DNA of 64,000 nt. Origin: Couchioplanes azureus (GTDB taxonomy: Bacteria; Actinomycetota; Actinomycetes; Mycobacteriales; Micromonosporaceae). A program made the translations under genes and the position numbers. Of this stretch, positions 26,334-34,642 are shown piece after piece (position 1 is the stretch's first letter; every line of letters starts with the position of its first letter). The DNA is taken from the NCBI RefSeq assembly GCF_014648355.1, contig NZ_BMQY01000007.1, positions 1 to 64,000 on the forward strand, in the 5' to 3' direction. The notes beneath the pieces were generated by a model that saw only the letters and a list, made by a program, of their open reading frames with translations, ran no database searches and was not told the origin of the DNA.

Positions 26334-26420
26334 GGTGTCCGAGGGGGGACTTGAACCCCCACGCCCGATAAAGGGCACTAGCACCTCAAGCTAGCGCGTC
26401 TGCCATTCCGCCACCCGGAC
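26333..26420 (-). tRNA. tRNA-Leu(GAG)
   Basis: Read on the minus strand it folds as a class II tRNA. A seven-base acceptor stem (GTCCGGG with CTCGGAC, one G-T pair) encloses a D-arm, an anticodon stem CTAGC/GCTAG with loop TTGAGGT (anticodon GAG), a long variable arm and a T-arm with GTTCAAGTC. The CCA end is encoded (26333-26335). A TAGGCT-like -10 element lies 12 bases upstream of its 5' end. The AbrB-recombinase cassette begins about 150 bases beyond its 3' end, so it is the likely integration site of the island to its left. Confidence 0.95.
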
Positions 26421-26734
26421 CTGCTCGCACAGCCTAACCGGGCCGATCTGCGGTTGGCATCCGCATTCGGTGTGCCCCGGTGGGCCGCACAGGAGAGAAC
26501 TTTACACGCCCCTCCGAGCCCCGTGCATCCGCCCCTCCGTGTCGCGCCGCCGCTCCGTGATCCGAGCCTGACCTGTAGTTCCGCCGCACACCGGCTTCGA
26601 GTGCAGGATGCATCACCGCACGGGCACTCGTCGCCTGCGCTGCCCGGACGGCGGGCACCGCGGGGAACGAGGGCAGCCTCGGAAGCCGTCGGGCGTGACT
26701 CCGGCGGCTGATGGAAGCCGACAGCTACCAGGCC
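26421..26734. other. Intergenic region upstream of the NUDIX operon
   Basis: No gene is supported between the tRNA and the NUDIX promoter. The nearest structures are the tRNA -10 element at about 26432 and the promoter described in the next entry. Confidence 0.4.
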
Positions 26735-26764
26735 TTGTTGTGAGAGTGACAATAAGCCTACGGT
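26735..26764 (+). promoter_or_regulatory. Leaderless-type promoter with embedded palindromic operator
   Basis: TTGTTG (26735-26740) and TACGGT (26759-26764), 18 bases apart, place transcription start at or near the ATG at 26771, and no ribosome-binding site precedes that ATG. Between the hexamers lies TTGTGA-GAG-TGACAA (26738-26752), an inverted repeat with five of six positions matched. It resembles the TGTCA-n3-TGACA style of NrtR operators. The first gene is an NrtR-like protein, so autorepression is the natural reading. Confidence 0.5.
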
Positions 26765-26770
26765 GCATCC

Positions 26771-27502
26771 ATGTACGCCGATCCCTGGGAGCCGCCCCAG
26801 GTCCTCGTAGCAGTGGATCTCGTGGTCTTCACCGTCCGCGGGTCCCACCTCCACGTCGTGCTGATCGAGCGGGGGATCGAACCGCACCGTGGCGCCCTCG
26901 CGCTGCCCGGTGGCTTCCTCCGGGACGACGCCGAGGATCTGCTGGCGGCCGCCTACCGGGAGCTGGCCGAGGAGGCCGGCCTGACGGCCCGGCACGTGCA
27001 CCTCGAGCAGCTGGGCGTGTACGGAACCCCGGGCCGTGACTCCCGCGGCCGGGTCGTCTCCGTGGCGTACCTGGCGATCGCGCCCCGCCTGCCCGAGCCG
27101 GTCGCGGACACCGACGCGGCGGCGGCCGGCTGGGTTCCCGCCGAGTATGCGCTGTCGCCTGCGGCGCGGCTCGCCTTCGACCATCGGGAGATCCTCGCCG
27201 ACGGGGTCGAGCGCGTCCGTTCCAAGCTCGAGCATTCCACGCTGGCGACCGCGTTCGTCGGGCCGACCTTCACGGTCTCCGAGTTGCAGAGCGTCTACGA
27301 GGCGGTGTGGGGCGTCCGCCTCGATCCCCGGAACTTCTACCGCAAGGTCCAGGGTGCCGACGGTTTCATCGTCCCCGCCGGCCCGGCGCGCCGGGCCACC
27401 AACGGACGTCCCGCCCGGCTCTTCCGTGCCGGCCCGAGCGCGACGATCCGTCCCCCGTTGACGCGACCGACCGGTCCCGCGGATCAGGAGGCACACGCAT
27501 GA
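26771..27502 (+). CDS. NrtR-like NUDIX protein with C-terminal winged helix
   Basis: This 243-residue protein has a NUDIX domain (about 10-145) with a box at 47-70 (G-G-F-L-R..., R-E-L-A-E-E-A-G) that has one extra residue before the first glutamate. A winged-helix domain follows (about 165-222, with F-T-V-S-E-L-Q-x-V-Y-E and R-N-F-Y-R-K). This is the NrtR architecture, in which the NUDIX part senses ADP-ribose or related nucleotides and the winged helix represses NAD-metabolism genes. The tail to 243 is disordered. It opens a three-gene operon with ATGA coupling to the nucleosidase-like gene, not the usual NAD genes, so the signal is probably nucleotide-related. Whether the NUDIX site is catalytic is open. 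Confidence 0.85.
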   Translation: MYADPWEPPQVLVAVDLVVFTVRGSHLHVVLIERGIEPHRGALALPGGFLRDDAEDLLAAAYRELAEEAGLTARHVHLEQLGVYGTPGRDSRGRVVSVAYLAIAPRLPEPVADTDAAAAGWVPAEYALSPAARLAFDHREILADGVERVRSKLEHSTLATAFVGPTFTVSELQSVYEAVWGVRLDPRNFYRKVQGADGFIVPAGPARRATNGRPARLFRAGPSATIRPPLTRPTGPADQEAHA

Positions 27503-28593
27503 GCGACCTCGTCGTCATTCTCACGGCCATGAATCTGGAGTACGAGGCGGTCCGGGACCGGATGACCAGTCCGCGGACCCACCGGCATCCGGCGGGCACC
27601 CTCTTCGAGGTCGGCCGCCTCGGTACGGGCGGATGCCGGATTGCCCTGGGGCTGGTCGGCAAGGGCAATCATCCGGCGGCGGTGCTCGCCGAGCGTGCCA
27701 TGGCCGAGTTCTCGCCCGCCGCCGTCCTCTTCGTCGGGGTGGCGGGGGCGCTGTGGCCCAGTGTCGAGCTGGGCGACGTGGTGGTGGCCTCGCAGGTCTA
27801 CGCCTACCACGGCGGTACGAGCGAGGACGACGGCCTCAAGTCGCGCCCTCGGGGGTGGGAGACGTCGCATGCCGCCGCCCAGGTCGCGCAGCGCGTCATC
27901 CGTGCGGGTGGCTGGGCCGACGGTCTGCCGGGCGGGGTGCGTCCGCGGGTGCATTTCGGGCCGATCGCGGCCGGGGAGATCGTGCAGGACTCCGCGGTCT
28001 CCGAGCAGGCGCGGTGGATCCGGCAGCATTACAACGACGCGCTCGCGGTCGAGATGGAGGCCGCGGGCGTAGCGCAGGCCGGACATCTCCACGGCGCGCT
28101 GCCGGTGGTCGTGGTGCGGGGGATCAGCGACCGCGCCGACGGTGAGAAGGCGGCACGGGACGGCGAGAACTGGCAGCCGCGGGCCGTCGCGCACGCGGCG
28201 GCGTTCGCCGCCGCGCTGGCGGCCGAGCTCGTCACGGACAGCGGCCCGGACCGGCCGGCCGCCTCCCGGAAGGACGACCCGGCGACGACCACGTCCATGA
28301 CGAACATCGCCACCGGCAACGCGCGGGTCGGGAACCAGGGCACCAACCACGGCGACATCACGTTCGGGCGCGAGACCGCCGGGCTTGCGGACCTGCCCGG
28401 CCTGCTCGGGCGGGCGCATCCTGCCGGGCACATCGGCAAGGAGACCTGCACGGCCGCCGAGGCCGGCTGTCTCCCCCGGGGCGGAGCCGGACTCGTGCTG
28501 GCGTTGAAGCGGCTGCGGGGTCTGGTGTCCGAGGTGGCCGATCTCGGCGCTCGAGCCACCGGGACGATCACCGCCGCCCGGGGCTTGTCGTGA
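27499..28593 (+). CDS. Nucleoside phosphorylase/nucleosidase (MTAN-like) with C-terminal docking region
   Basis: The 364-residue protein carries a PNP/MTA-SAH-nucleosidase domain (1-245). It retains the N-terminal glutamates (M-N-L-E-Y-E), V-G-V-A-G-A-L, L-G-D-V-V-V-A-S, the ribose-binding V-E-M-E-A-A (185-190) and the catalytic I-S-D-R-A-D (209-214), so it should be an active N-ribosyl hydrolase or phosphorylase. The extra C-terminal 120 residues include V-G-N-Q-G-T-N-H-G-D-I-T-F-G (277-290), matched in the next gene, and a final helix pair. PNP-fold domains are known as effectors in bacterial conflict systems, cutting nucleosides, NAD or ATP. Here it sits between a nucleotide-sensing regulator and a membrane protein. 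AGGAGG precedes the ATG, which overlaps the NUDIX stop. Confidence 0.85.
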   Translation: MSDLVVILTAMNLEYEAVRDRMTSPRTHRHPAGTLFEVGRLGTGGCRIALGLVGKGNHPAAVLAERAMAEFSPAAVLFVGVAGALWPSVELGDVVVASQVYAYHGGTSEDDGLKSRPRGWETSHAAAQVAQRVIRAGGWADGLPGGVRPRVHFGPIAAGEIVQDSAVSEQARWIRQHYNDALAVEMEAAGVAQAGHLHGALPVVVVRGISDRADGEKAARDGENWQPRAVAHAAAFAAALAAELVTDSGPDRPAASRKDDPATTTSMTNIATGNARVGNQGTNHGDITFGRETAGLADLPGLLGRAHPAGHIGKETCTAAEAGCLPRGGAGLVLALKRLRGLVSEVADLGARATGTITAARGLS

Positions 28594-30581
28594 CGACCAC
28601 GACGAACGTCGCGCAGGACCACGCCACCGTCGGCGCGCAGGGCGACGTCCACGGCGACGTCTACTTCTACCAGGTGGCGGCGGACGCGTCGCCCGAGACC
28701 CAGTTCGCCGTCGGCGTACGGTATCTGGACGCCCGGATGCCCGGCGAGGCCCGGGAGCTCATCGAGCTGGCCGTCGCCCGCGGCTACGAGACCGACGAGG
28801 TGCGCTTCCATCGCCTGCTCGCCCGGTTGAGCGGACGCACGCTGCGGGAGCTGAGCCCGGAGGAGGACATCGCGGCGCTCACGGCGATCTGCGGGGACAT
28901 GCCACCGCTCGGCCGCGGCGACGAGTGGACGGCGGGGCTCAAGGCGGTGCTGCGCCTGATGGGCTCGATCGGTACGACCGACACCGAACTGGCGGTCAAG
29001 CAGCTCGACGACCTTCACCCGGTGCCGCGCGGCAAGGTTCTCGACCACCTGGGCTCGCTGATCGAGGGACCCCTGGTCGACCAGCTGTGGCAGCGCTCGA
29101 TCGCCCAGGCCCGGGCGAACCAGCTGGCCGGGGACCGGATGGACCGGATCTGGATGTTCTTCGAGCCGGATCCGGCGGGTGCGCGCGCCCGGGAGGTGAC
29201 GCCGGATGCGACCCGCGTACGGGATCGCGTGCTCGCGGTCCTCGGCACCGCCGTCCTTCTGTACGCGATGGGCGTGCTCGGCCGCCTGCTCCTGCAGCAG
29301 GGCGACCTCGCCGCGCGGGCCGCCTTCGTGGTCGCCGTGGCCGCTGGCGCCGTCGCCATGGCCAATGCCGTGCCCTGGCACTTCGCGCGGGCCCGGCTGC
29401 GGGCCGGGGACGCGGTGTTCGCGCCGCCTCGGCCGCGCGGCCGCGAGGCACCCGGGCGCGGCTTCGCCCGCGCGGTCGACCGGCTGTTCGACCACTACTT
29501 CGCGCGGTACGTGCCGTACGGCACCGACCGGGACACCTGGCTGGAGCAGACCGCCGGCATCAGGCGGCACCTGCGCGACGAACTCGTCGAGATCTACCGC
29601 GAGCAGTCCGTCACGGCCCGGCAGATCGCCTGGCTGGTGCGCCATCTCGTGGGCGACGTCCGCAGCCGCTGGGAGAACGACACCCTGACGGCATACCGGG
29701 CGCAGTTGCGCACTCCTCTGCGGGTCCGGGCGGCATGTCTCGCCGGGACCGCCGTGGCCGTGGTCGCGGTCATCGGCTGGGTGGTGCCCGCGGCCGCGGG
29801 GGCCGCGCCCCTGGCGGGAACGGGCTCGGCCCTGCTCGCCGCCGTCTCCGCGGTCGTCGCGGTCCGGACGTGGCTGCGCATCGGCACCGAGCGCCGGCGG
29901 GTGGCGGCCGACGAGGCGGAACGGGCGGCGAAGCTCCGGTCGCGGCAGGAAGCCCACCGCAGATGGAAGGCGAAGCTGTCCCGCCGGCCCACCGACGCGG
30001 AGATGGCCGCCTGGCTCGAGTGCGACCGCAAGCTTCTCGTCGACCGGATGCTCGCGCTGTACCGCCTCCGGCCGAGCCAGATCATCGCGCACACCTTCAT
30101 CGAGGCGCCCGGCAGGCCGCGTGAGCGGGCCCGCATGATCCGTGGCCCGTGGCGCTACACGAACTACCGGCTGCTGCTGTTCCTGCTCACCGACTCCGGC
30201 GTCCGTCATGCCAGCGTGGATCTCGACTTCCGGGCGGCGCAGTCGCGTCCGACGGCGCGGATGAGTTTCCGTTTCGACGCCGTCGCCGCCGCGCACGTGC
30301 AGGGGCTCGCCGCGCGGCAGCGGCAGACGTTCGAGCTGACGCTGGTCAGCGGCGAGCACATCGAGGTCGAGGTCACCGAGCCGCCGACGACCGACATCCG
30401 GGCCGGTGAGGACGTGACGACCCTGTCCCGGGTCGCCGTGGACGCCTCCGGTCTGACCCACACCCTCAACGTGCTGGAGGGGATCGCCGCGGAAGGCAAG
30501 GAGTGGGCCAGGCACCAGCGTGCGCGTACCGAGGAACGGCTCACGGACCTCGCCGCGACGGTCAAGGGATTGATCGACTGA
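28590..30581 (+). CDS. Four-helix membrane protein of the NUDIX-PNP operon
   Basis: The protein has 663 residues and no recognised full-length family. The N-terminus has V-G-A-Q-G-D-V-H-G-D-V-Y-F-Y (14-27), matching the C-terminal motif of the nucleosidase partner. Residues 35-190 are helical and TPR-like. Two membrane hairpins follow (about 214-233 and 243-263, then 381-401 and 407-427), separated by a soluble loop of about 115 residues. The C-terminal 230 residues are soluble, with a basic helix followed by beta-rich sequence. The GTG start overlaps the previous stop (GTGA). The shape suggests a membrane-acting effector or receptor that the nucleosidase docks to through the shared motif. 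This is inference, and no enzymatic motif is visible. Confidence 0.75.
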   Translation: MTTTTNVAQDHATVGAQGDVHGDVYFYQVAADASPETQFAVGVRYLDARMPGEARELIELAVARGYETDEVRFHRLLARLSGRTLRELSPEEDIAALTAICGDMPPLGRGDEWTAGLKAVLRLMGSIGTTDTELAVKQLDDLHPVPRGKVLDHLGSLIEGPLVDQLWQRSIAQARANQLAGDRMDRIWMFFEPDPAGARAREVTPDATRVRDRVLAVLGTAVLLYAMGVLGRLLLQQGDLAARAAFVVAVAAGAVAMANAVPWHFARARLRAGDAVFAPPRPRGREAPGRGFARAVDRLFDHYFARYVPYGTDRDTWLEQTAGIRRHLRDELVEIYREQSVTARQIAWLVRHLVGDVRSRWENDTLTAYRAQLRTPLRVRAACLAGTAVAVVAVIGWVVPAAAGAAPLAGTGSALLAAVSAVVAVRTWLRIGTERRRVAADEAERAAKLRSRQEAHRRWKAKLSRRPTDAEMAAWLECDRKLLVDRMLALYRLRPSQIIAHTFIEAPGRPRERARMIRGPWRYTNYRLLLFLLTDSGVRHASVDLDFRAAQSRPTARMSFRFDAVAAAHVQGLAARQRQTFELTLVSGEHIEVEVTEPPTTDIRAGEDVTTLSRVAVDASGLTHTLNVLEGIAAEGKEWARHQRARTEERLTDLAATVKGLID

Positions 30582-30652
30582 CCCCGGCGGCGGGCGCGGG
30601 GTAGCGCGGCCCCGTCCGCCGATGTGTATCACGTTCTTATTAGAGATTTCAA

Positions 30653-30694
30653 TTGACAACAGTATGTTCGATGCCAATAGTAGAACGCGTTACA
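30653..30694 (+). promoter_or_regulatory. Promoter and KstR-type operator for the exported steroid dehydrogenase
   Basis: TTGACA (30653-30658) and AATAGT (30676-30681) are 17 bases apart. Immediately after the -10 element, TAGAACGCGTTACA (30681-30694) fits the KstR operator pattern TnnAACnnGTTnnA and covers the expected start of transcription. This places the KstD-like gene under KstR, whose gene is 13 kb away. Confidence 0.7.
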
Positions 30695-30753
30695 GCTGTC
30701 TGAGGCATCGAGGCACGCGCGTCGTTCTGCTCCCTGCTCTCCTAGGAGCTCCG

Positions 30754-32505
30754 ATGTCACCATCTCTCAGCCGCCGTCAGGTTCTCGCGGGCGCCGCCGC
30801 CGTCGGCAGCGGTCTGGCCGCCGGTCCGGCCCTGCTCGGGCGTGCCGCGCAGGCCGCTGCGCAGTTCGACGCCGTGGTCGTCGGGTGCGGTGCCGCCGGG
30901 ATGACCGCGGCGCTGCGGCTGGCCAGGCGCGGTCTCAGCGTCGTCGTGGTGGAGAAGGCGCCGACGTTCGGCGGGTCCGCGGCCCGGTCGGGTGCCGGCA
31001 TCTGGATCCCGAACAACGAGGTCATCCTCGCCGCCGGGGTCCCGGACACGCCGGCGAAAGCCGCGACCTACCTCGCCGCGGTGGTCGACGGGGACGTGCC
31101 GACCGCCAAGCAGCAGGCGTTCCTGGACAACGGGCCGGCCATGATCTCGTTCGTCATGGCGAACAGCCCGCTGCGGTTCCGGTTCATGGAGGGCTATCCG
31201 GACTACTATCCCGAGCTCGCCGGCGGCATGCCGCAGGGCCGCTCGATCGAGCCGGACCTGTTCGACGGCAAGCTGCTCGGCGCCGAGCTGAGCCGGCTCA
31301 ACCCGGCCTACATGCCGACGCCGCCCGGCGCCTCGGTGTTCAGCGCCGACTACAAATGGCTCGTACTCGCTCTGGTCAATGCCCGGGGGTTCGCCGTCGC
31401 GGCCGAATGTGCCGCGCGGTATGCGGGGGCCGTGCTGCACGGGCAGACTCCGCTCACGATGGGACAGGCGCTGGCGGCCGGGCTGCGGGCCGGGCTGCTG
31501 GGGGCGGGCGTGCCGGTCTGGCTGAACACCCCCTTCCAGGACCTGCGGTTCGACGCGAGCGGCCGGGTCACCGGGGTCGTCGTCACGCGTGACGGGTCGT
31601 CGACCGTGATCGGCGCCAACCGGGGCGTGATCGTGGCCGCCGGCGGGTTCGAGCACAACCTCGCCATGCGGCTGGCGTACCAGCGGCAGCCGATCGGCAC
31701 CGAGTGGACCGTCGGCGCGAAGGAGAACACCGGCGACGGCATCCAGGCCGGCCTGCGCGCGGGTGCCGCCACCGACTTCCTCGACGACTCCTGGTGGGGG
31801 CCGGCCGTCCCGACGCCCGAGGAGCCGTACTTCTGCCTGGCCGAGCGGACCCTGCCCGGCAGCCTCATGGTCAACAGTGCGGGGGTGCGGTTCGTCAACG
31901 AGGCGGCGCCCTACAGCGACGTCGTGCACGTCATGTACGACAAGAACGGCATCACGCCGGACATCCCGGCCTGGTTGATCTTCGACCAGAACTACCGCAA
32001 CCGCTATCTCTTCAGCGACATCCCGCCGGCTTTCCCGTTCCCGGATTCCTGGTACGAGGCCGGCGCCGTCCACCGCTCCTCGACGCTCGGCGGGCTGGCC
32101 GGGAAGATCGGCGTCCCCGCAGGTGCCCTGTCCGCCACCGTCTCGCGGTTCAACGGGTTCGCGCGCAGCGGACGGGATGCCGACTTCCACCGCGGCGACA
32201 GCGCCTACGACCACTACTACACGGACCCCGCGGTCCGTCCGAACTCCTGCCTGGCGCCGCTGTGGCTGCCGCCGTACTACGCCTGCAAGATCGTCCCGGG
32301 TGATCTCGGGACCAAGGGCGGGCTGCGGACCGACGCCCGGGCCCGGGTGCTGCACGCCGGCGGGCCGGTCATCCCCGGGCTGTACGCCGCCGGCAACTCC
32401 AGCGCCGCGGTCATGGGGCACAGCTATGCCGGTGCGGGTTCCACCATCGGCCCGGCGATGACCTTCGGCTACATCGCCGCCAACGACATCGCCGACGGCA
32501 CCTGA
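30754..32505 (+). CDS. kstD: Tat-exported KstD-like 3-ketosteroid dehydrogenase
   Basis: This 583-residue FAD protein starts with a twin-arginine signal (S-R-R-Q-V-L-A-G, hydrophobic stretch, A-Q-A). The flavoprotein fold follows: V-V-V-G-C-G-A-A-G-M-T-A-A for FAD binding, E-K-A-P-T-F-G-G-S-A-A-R-S-G-A-G, a central substrate domain, and the family ending Y-A-G-A-G-S-T-I-G-P-A-M-T-F-G. KstD introduces the 1,2-double bond in 3-keto-4-ene steroids. It is closely related to the cytosolic copy at 49767-51437, which lacks a signal. The gene is followed after 33 bases by an exported cholesterol oxidase whose product would be its substrate. AGGAG precedes the ATG at 30754, and a KstR operator lies upstream. 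Confidence 0.88.
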   Translation: MSPSLSRRQVLAGAAAVGSGLAAGPALLGRAAQAAAQFDAVVVGCGAAGMTAALRLARRGLSVVVVEKAPTFGGSAARSGAGIWIPNNEVILAAGVPDTPAKAATYLAAVVDGDVPTAKQQAFLDNGPAMISFVMANSPLRFRFMEGYPDYYPELAGGMPQGRSIEPDLFDGKLLGAELSRLNPAYMPTPPGASVFSADYKWLVLALVNARGFAVAAECAARYAGAVLHGQTPLTMGQALAAGLRAGLLGAGVPVWLNTPFQDLRFDASGRVTGVVVTRDGSSTVIGANRGVIVAAGGFEHNLAMRLAYQRQPIGTEWTVGAKENTGDGIQAGLRAGAATDFLDDSWWGPAVPTPEEPYFCLAERTLPGSLMVNSAGVRFVNEAAPYSDVVHVMYDKNGITPDIPAWLIFDQNYRNRYLFSDIPPAFPFPDSWYEAGAVHRSSTLGGLAGKIGVPAGALSATVSRFNGFARSGRDADFHRGDSAYDHYYTDPAVRPNSCLAPLWLPPYYACKIVPGDLGTKGGLRTDARARVLHAGGPVIPGLYAAGNSSAAVMGHSYAGAGSTIGPAMTFGYIAANDIADGT

Positions 32506-32538
32506 GGCTGCCCGCCGGCGACGTGGGAAGGAACCACG

Positions 32539-34176
32539 ATGTACCACCATCCCGCGCCCCGGTCCCGGGTGATCTCCCGTCGCGCCCTGCTCCAGGGCGG
32601 CGTGGCGGCGGCCGTACTCGGCGCGGCCGGGGGAGGGTCCCTCGCCCGTGCCGCGGCGGCCGGCGCCACGCTCGCCGACGGCGACCACGTCAGCGCCCTC
32701 GTCATCGGCAGCGGCTACGGCGGCGCGGTCACCGCGCTGCGCCTGACCCAGGCCGGCATCGCCACCAGCGTCGTCGAGATGGGGATGGCCTGGAACACCC
32801 CCGGCCCCGACGGCAAGATCTTCTGCAACATGCTCCGCCCGGACCAGCGGTCGTACTGGCTGCGGACCTCGACCGACCAGCCCCTCGGCTACTTCCTCGG
32901 CATCCCGGCCAACAAGCCGATCGGCAGGTACACCGGCGTGCTGGACTCCGAGCGCTTCTCGGGCATCCGCGTCTACCAGGGACGCGGTGTCGGCGGCGGC
33001 TCGCTGGTCAACGGGGGCATGGCGGTGCAGCCGCTGCGCAGCTACTTCGAGGAAGTGCTGCCCTCGGTCGACCCCAGGGCCATGTACGACACGTACTTCC
33101 CGCGGGCCAACGCCGCGCTCGGCGTCAACCACATCGACCCGGCCTGGTTCGAGGCGGCGGAGTGCTACCGGTACGCGCGGCTCAGCCGCAACCAGGCCCA
33201 CGCGTCCGGGTACCGCACCACCTTCGTCCCCAACGTGTACGACTTCACGTACATGGCGCGGGAACAGGCGAACACCGTGCCGCGCTCGGCCCTGGCCAGC
33301 GAGGTGATCTACGGCAACAACTACGGCAAACGTACGCTGGACAAGACCTACCTGGCGGCCGCGGCGGCGACCGGCCGGCTCTCCGTCACCGCCCAGCACG
33401 TCGTCACGGCCGTCACGCCCGCCCCGGCCGGCGGCTACGCCGTCACGATGACCCAGATCGGCACCGGCGGCGAGCCGGTGGCCGGCAAGACCGTCCGCGC
33501 GGACCGGGTCTTCTTCGCCGCCGGAAGCATCGGCACCAGCAAGCTCCTGGTCGCGATGAAGGCGGCCGGCGCCCTGTCCGGCCTGCCGGACGCGGTGGGG
33601 CAGGGCTGGGGCAACAACGGCAACGTCATGGTCGCCCGGGCCAACCACGTGTGGGACACGACCGGCGCGCTGCAGGCCGGCATGCCCGCCATGGGCATCG
33701 ACAACTGGTCCGACGCCCGGGGCCCGGTCTTCGCGGAGATCGCGCCGTTCCCCACCGGCGTCGAGTTGTGGGTCAGCCTCTACCTGGCCATCACCCGCAA
33801 TCCCGAGCGCGCGCGCTTCGTCTTCGACAGCGGCACCGGAACGGTCGGCCTGACCTGGCGGACGGCGCAGAACCAGCCCGCCGTCGACGCGGCGAAACGC
33901 GTCTTCGACGCCATCAACGCGGAGCAGTTCACGGTCTACCGCCGCGATCTGTTCGGCCCCGGGAAGATCTGGGGAGACGACTTCACCTATCACCCGCTCG
34001 GCGGCTGCATTCTCAACCAGGCGACCGACAACTACGGCCGGCTGCCCGGCTTCCCCGGTCTGTACGTCATGGACGGCTCGCTGATCCCGGGCAACATCGG
34101 CGTCAATCCGTTCGTCACCATCACCGCCCTCGCCGAGCGCAACATCGAAAAGATCATCACGACCGACCTTTCCTGA
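32539..34176 (+). CDS. choA: Tat-exported cholesterol oxidase (GMC family)
   Basis: This 545-residue protein has a twin-arginine signal (S-R-R-A-L-L-Q-G). The GMC-type FAD-binding motif G-S-G-Y-G-G-A-V follows, with G-R-G-V-G-G-G-S-L-V-N-G-G-M in the FAD/substrate region and the C-terminal Y-H-P-L-G-G-C and P-G-N-I-G-V-N-P-F-V-T-I motifs. These contain the catalytic His and Asn of class I cholesterol oxidases. It oxidises and isomerises cholesterol to cholest-4-en-3-one with oxygen outside the cell. It is probably co-transcribed with the exported KstD-like enzyme and followed by a strong terminator hairpin. Confidence 0.92.
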   Translation: MYHHPAPRSRVISRRALLQGGVAAAVLGAAGGGSLARAAAAGATLADGDHVSALVIGSGYGGAVTALRLTQAGIATSVVEMGMAWNTPGPDGKIFCNMLRPDQRSYWLRTSTDQPLGYFLGIPANKPIGRYTGVLDSERFSGIRVYQGRGVGGGSLVNGGMAVQPLRSYFEEVLPSVDPRAMYDTYFPRANAALGVNHIDPAWFEAAECYRYARLSRNQAHASGYRTTFVPNVYDFTYMAREQANTVPRSALASEVIYGNNYGKRTLDKTYLAAAAATGRLSVTAQHVVTAVTPAPAGGYAVTMTQIGTGGEPVAGKTVRADRVFFAAGSIGTSKLLVAMKAAGALSGLPDAVGQGWGNNGNVMVARANHVWDTTGALQAGMPAMGIDNWSDARGPVFAEIAPFPTGVELWVSLYLAITRNPERARFVFDSGTGTVGLTWRTAQNQPAVDAAKRVFDAINAEQFTVYRRDLFGPGKIWGDDFTYHPLGGCILNQATDNYGRLPGFPGLYVMDGSLIPGNIGVNPFVTITALAERNIEKIITTDLS

Positions 34177-34642
34177 GGGTACGGGCGACGCCCGGCGCTT
34201 GGCTGCAGCGCGGGTGGGGCAGTGCGGTCGCGGACCCGGGAGACGTCGGCATCCCGGGTGGCGAAGAGGGGCCGGGCATCCACGGGGGAAGATGCCCGGC
34301 CCCTCCACGATGGAAGCACACCCATCGCCTGCTCCGCTACCCGGCGGTGGGTCCTCGATGTGGACGCCACCCGCGCGGGCGCCGGAAACACTGTTACGGC
34401 GGTGGCACTAATTGTCGATGCACGGCGTCGGTCGAATAACGCTTGCCGAAAGCCCGGCGTAAATATCGGAATCCCCGCCTCATCGATGGTTAAAGATTGC
34501 TTAAGCGCATTGACCCTGATCGTTCACGACCCGAAGACTTGCCCTCGCTCGGCAGACGAGCGCATTCCTCTCACTTCGCGACGGCGGGACGGACGGGCAC
34601 GCCCGGCCATCGGCGCCGCGAGCATTCGCGCAAGGAGCACCG
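34177..34642. other. Intergenic region with a terminator, upstream of the metalloprotease
   Basis: Apart from the hairpin at 34266-34305, I see no gene here. The stretch at about 34400-34560 is lower in GC and probably carries the protease promoter, but I cannot name the hexamers with confidence. Confidence 0.4.
34266..34305 (+). terminator. Terminator hairpin after the steroid oxidase pair
   Basis: GAGGGGCCGGGCATC pairs perfectly with GATGCCCGGCCCCTC across a ten-base loop, 90 bases downstream of the cholesterol oxidase stop. There is no T-run, as is common for actinomycete terminators. Confidence 0.75.

Noticed and set aside
28029..34308. Long minus-strand frames opposite the NUDIX/PNP operon and the steroid enzymes
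   Set aside because: The plus-strand genes have ribosome-binding sites, conserved motifs and coupled starts. The opposite frames are R/G/A-rich shadows.
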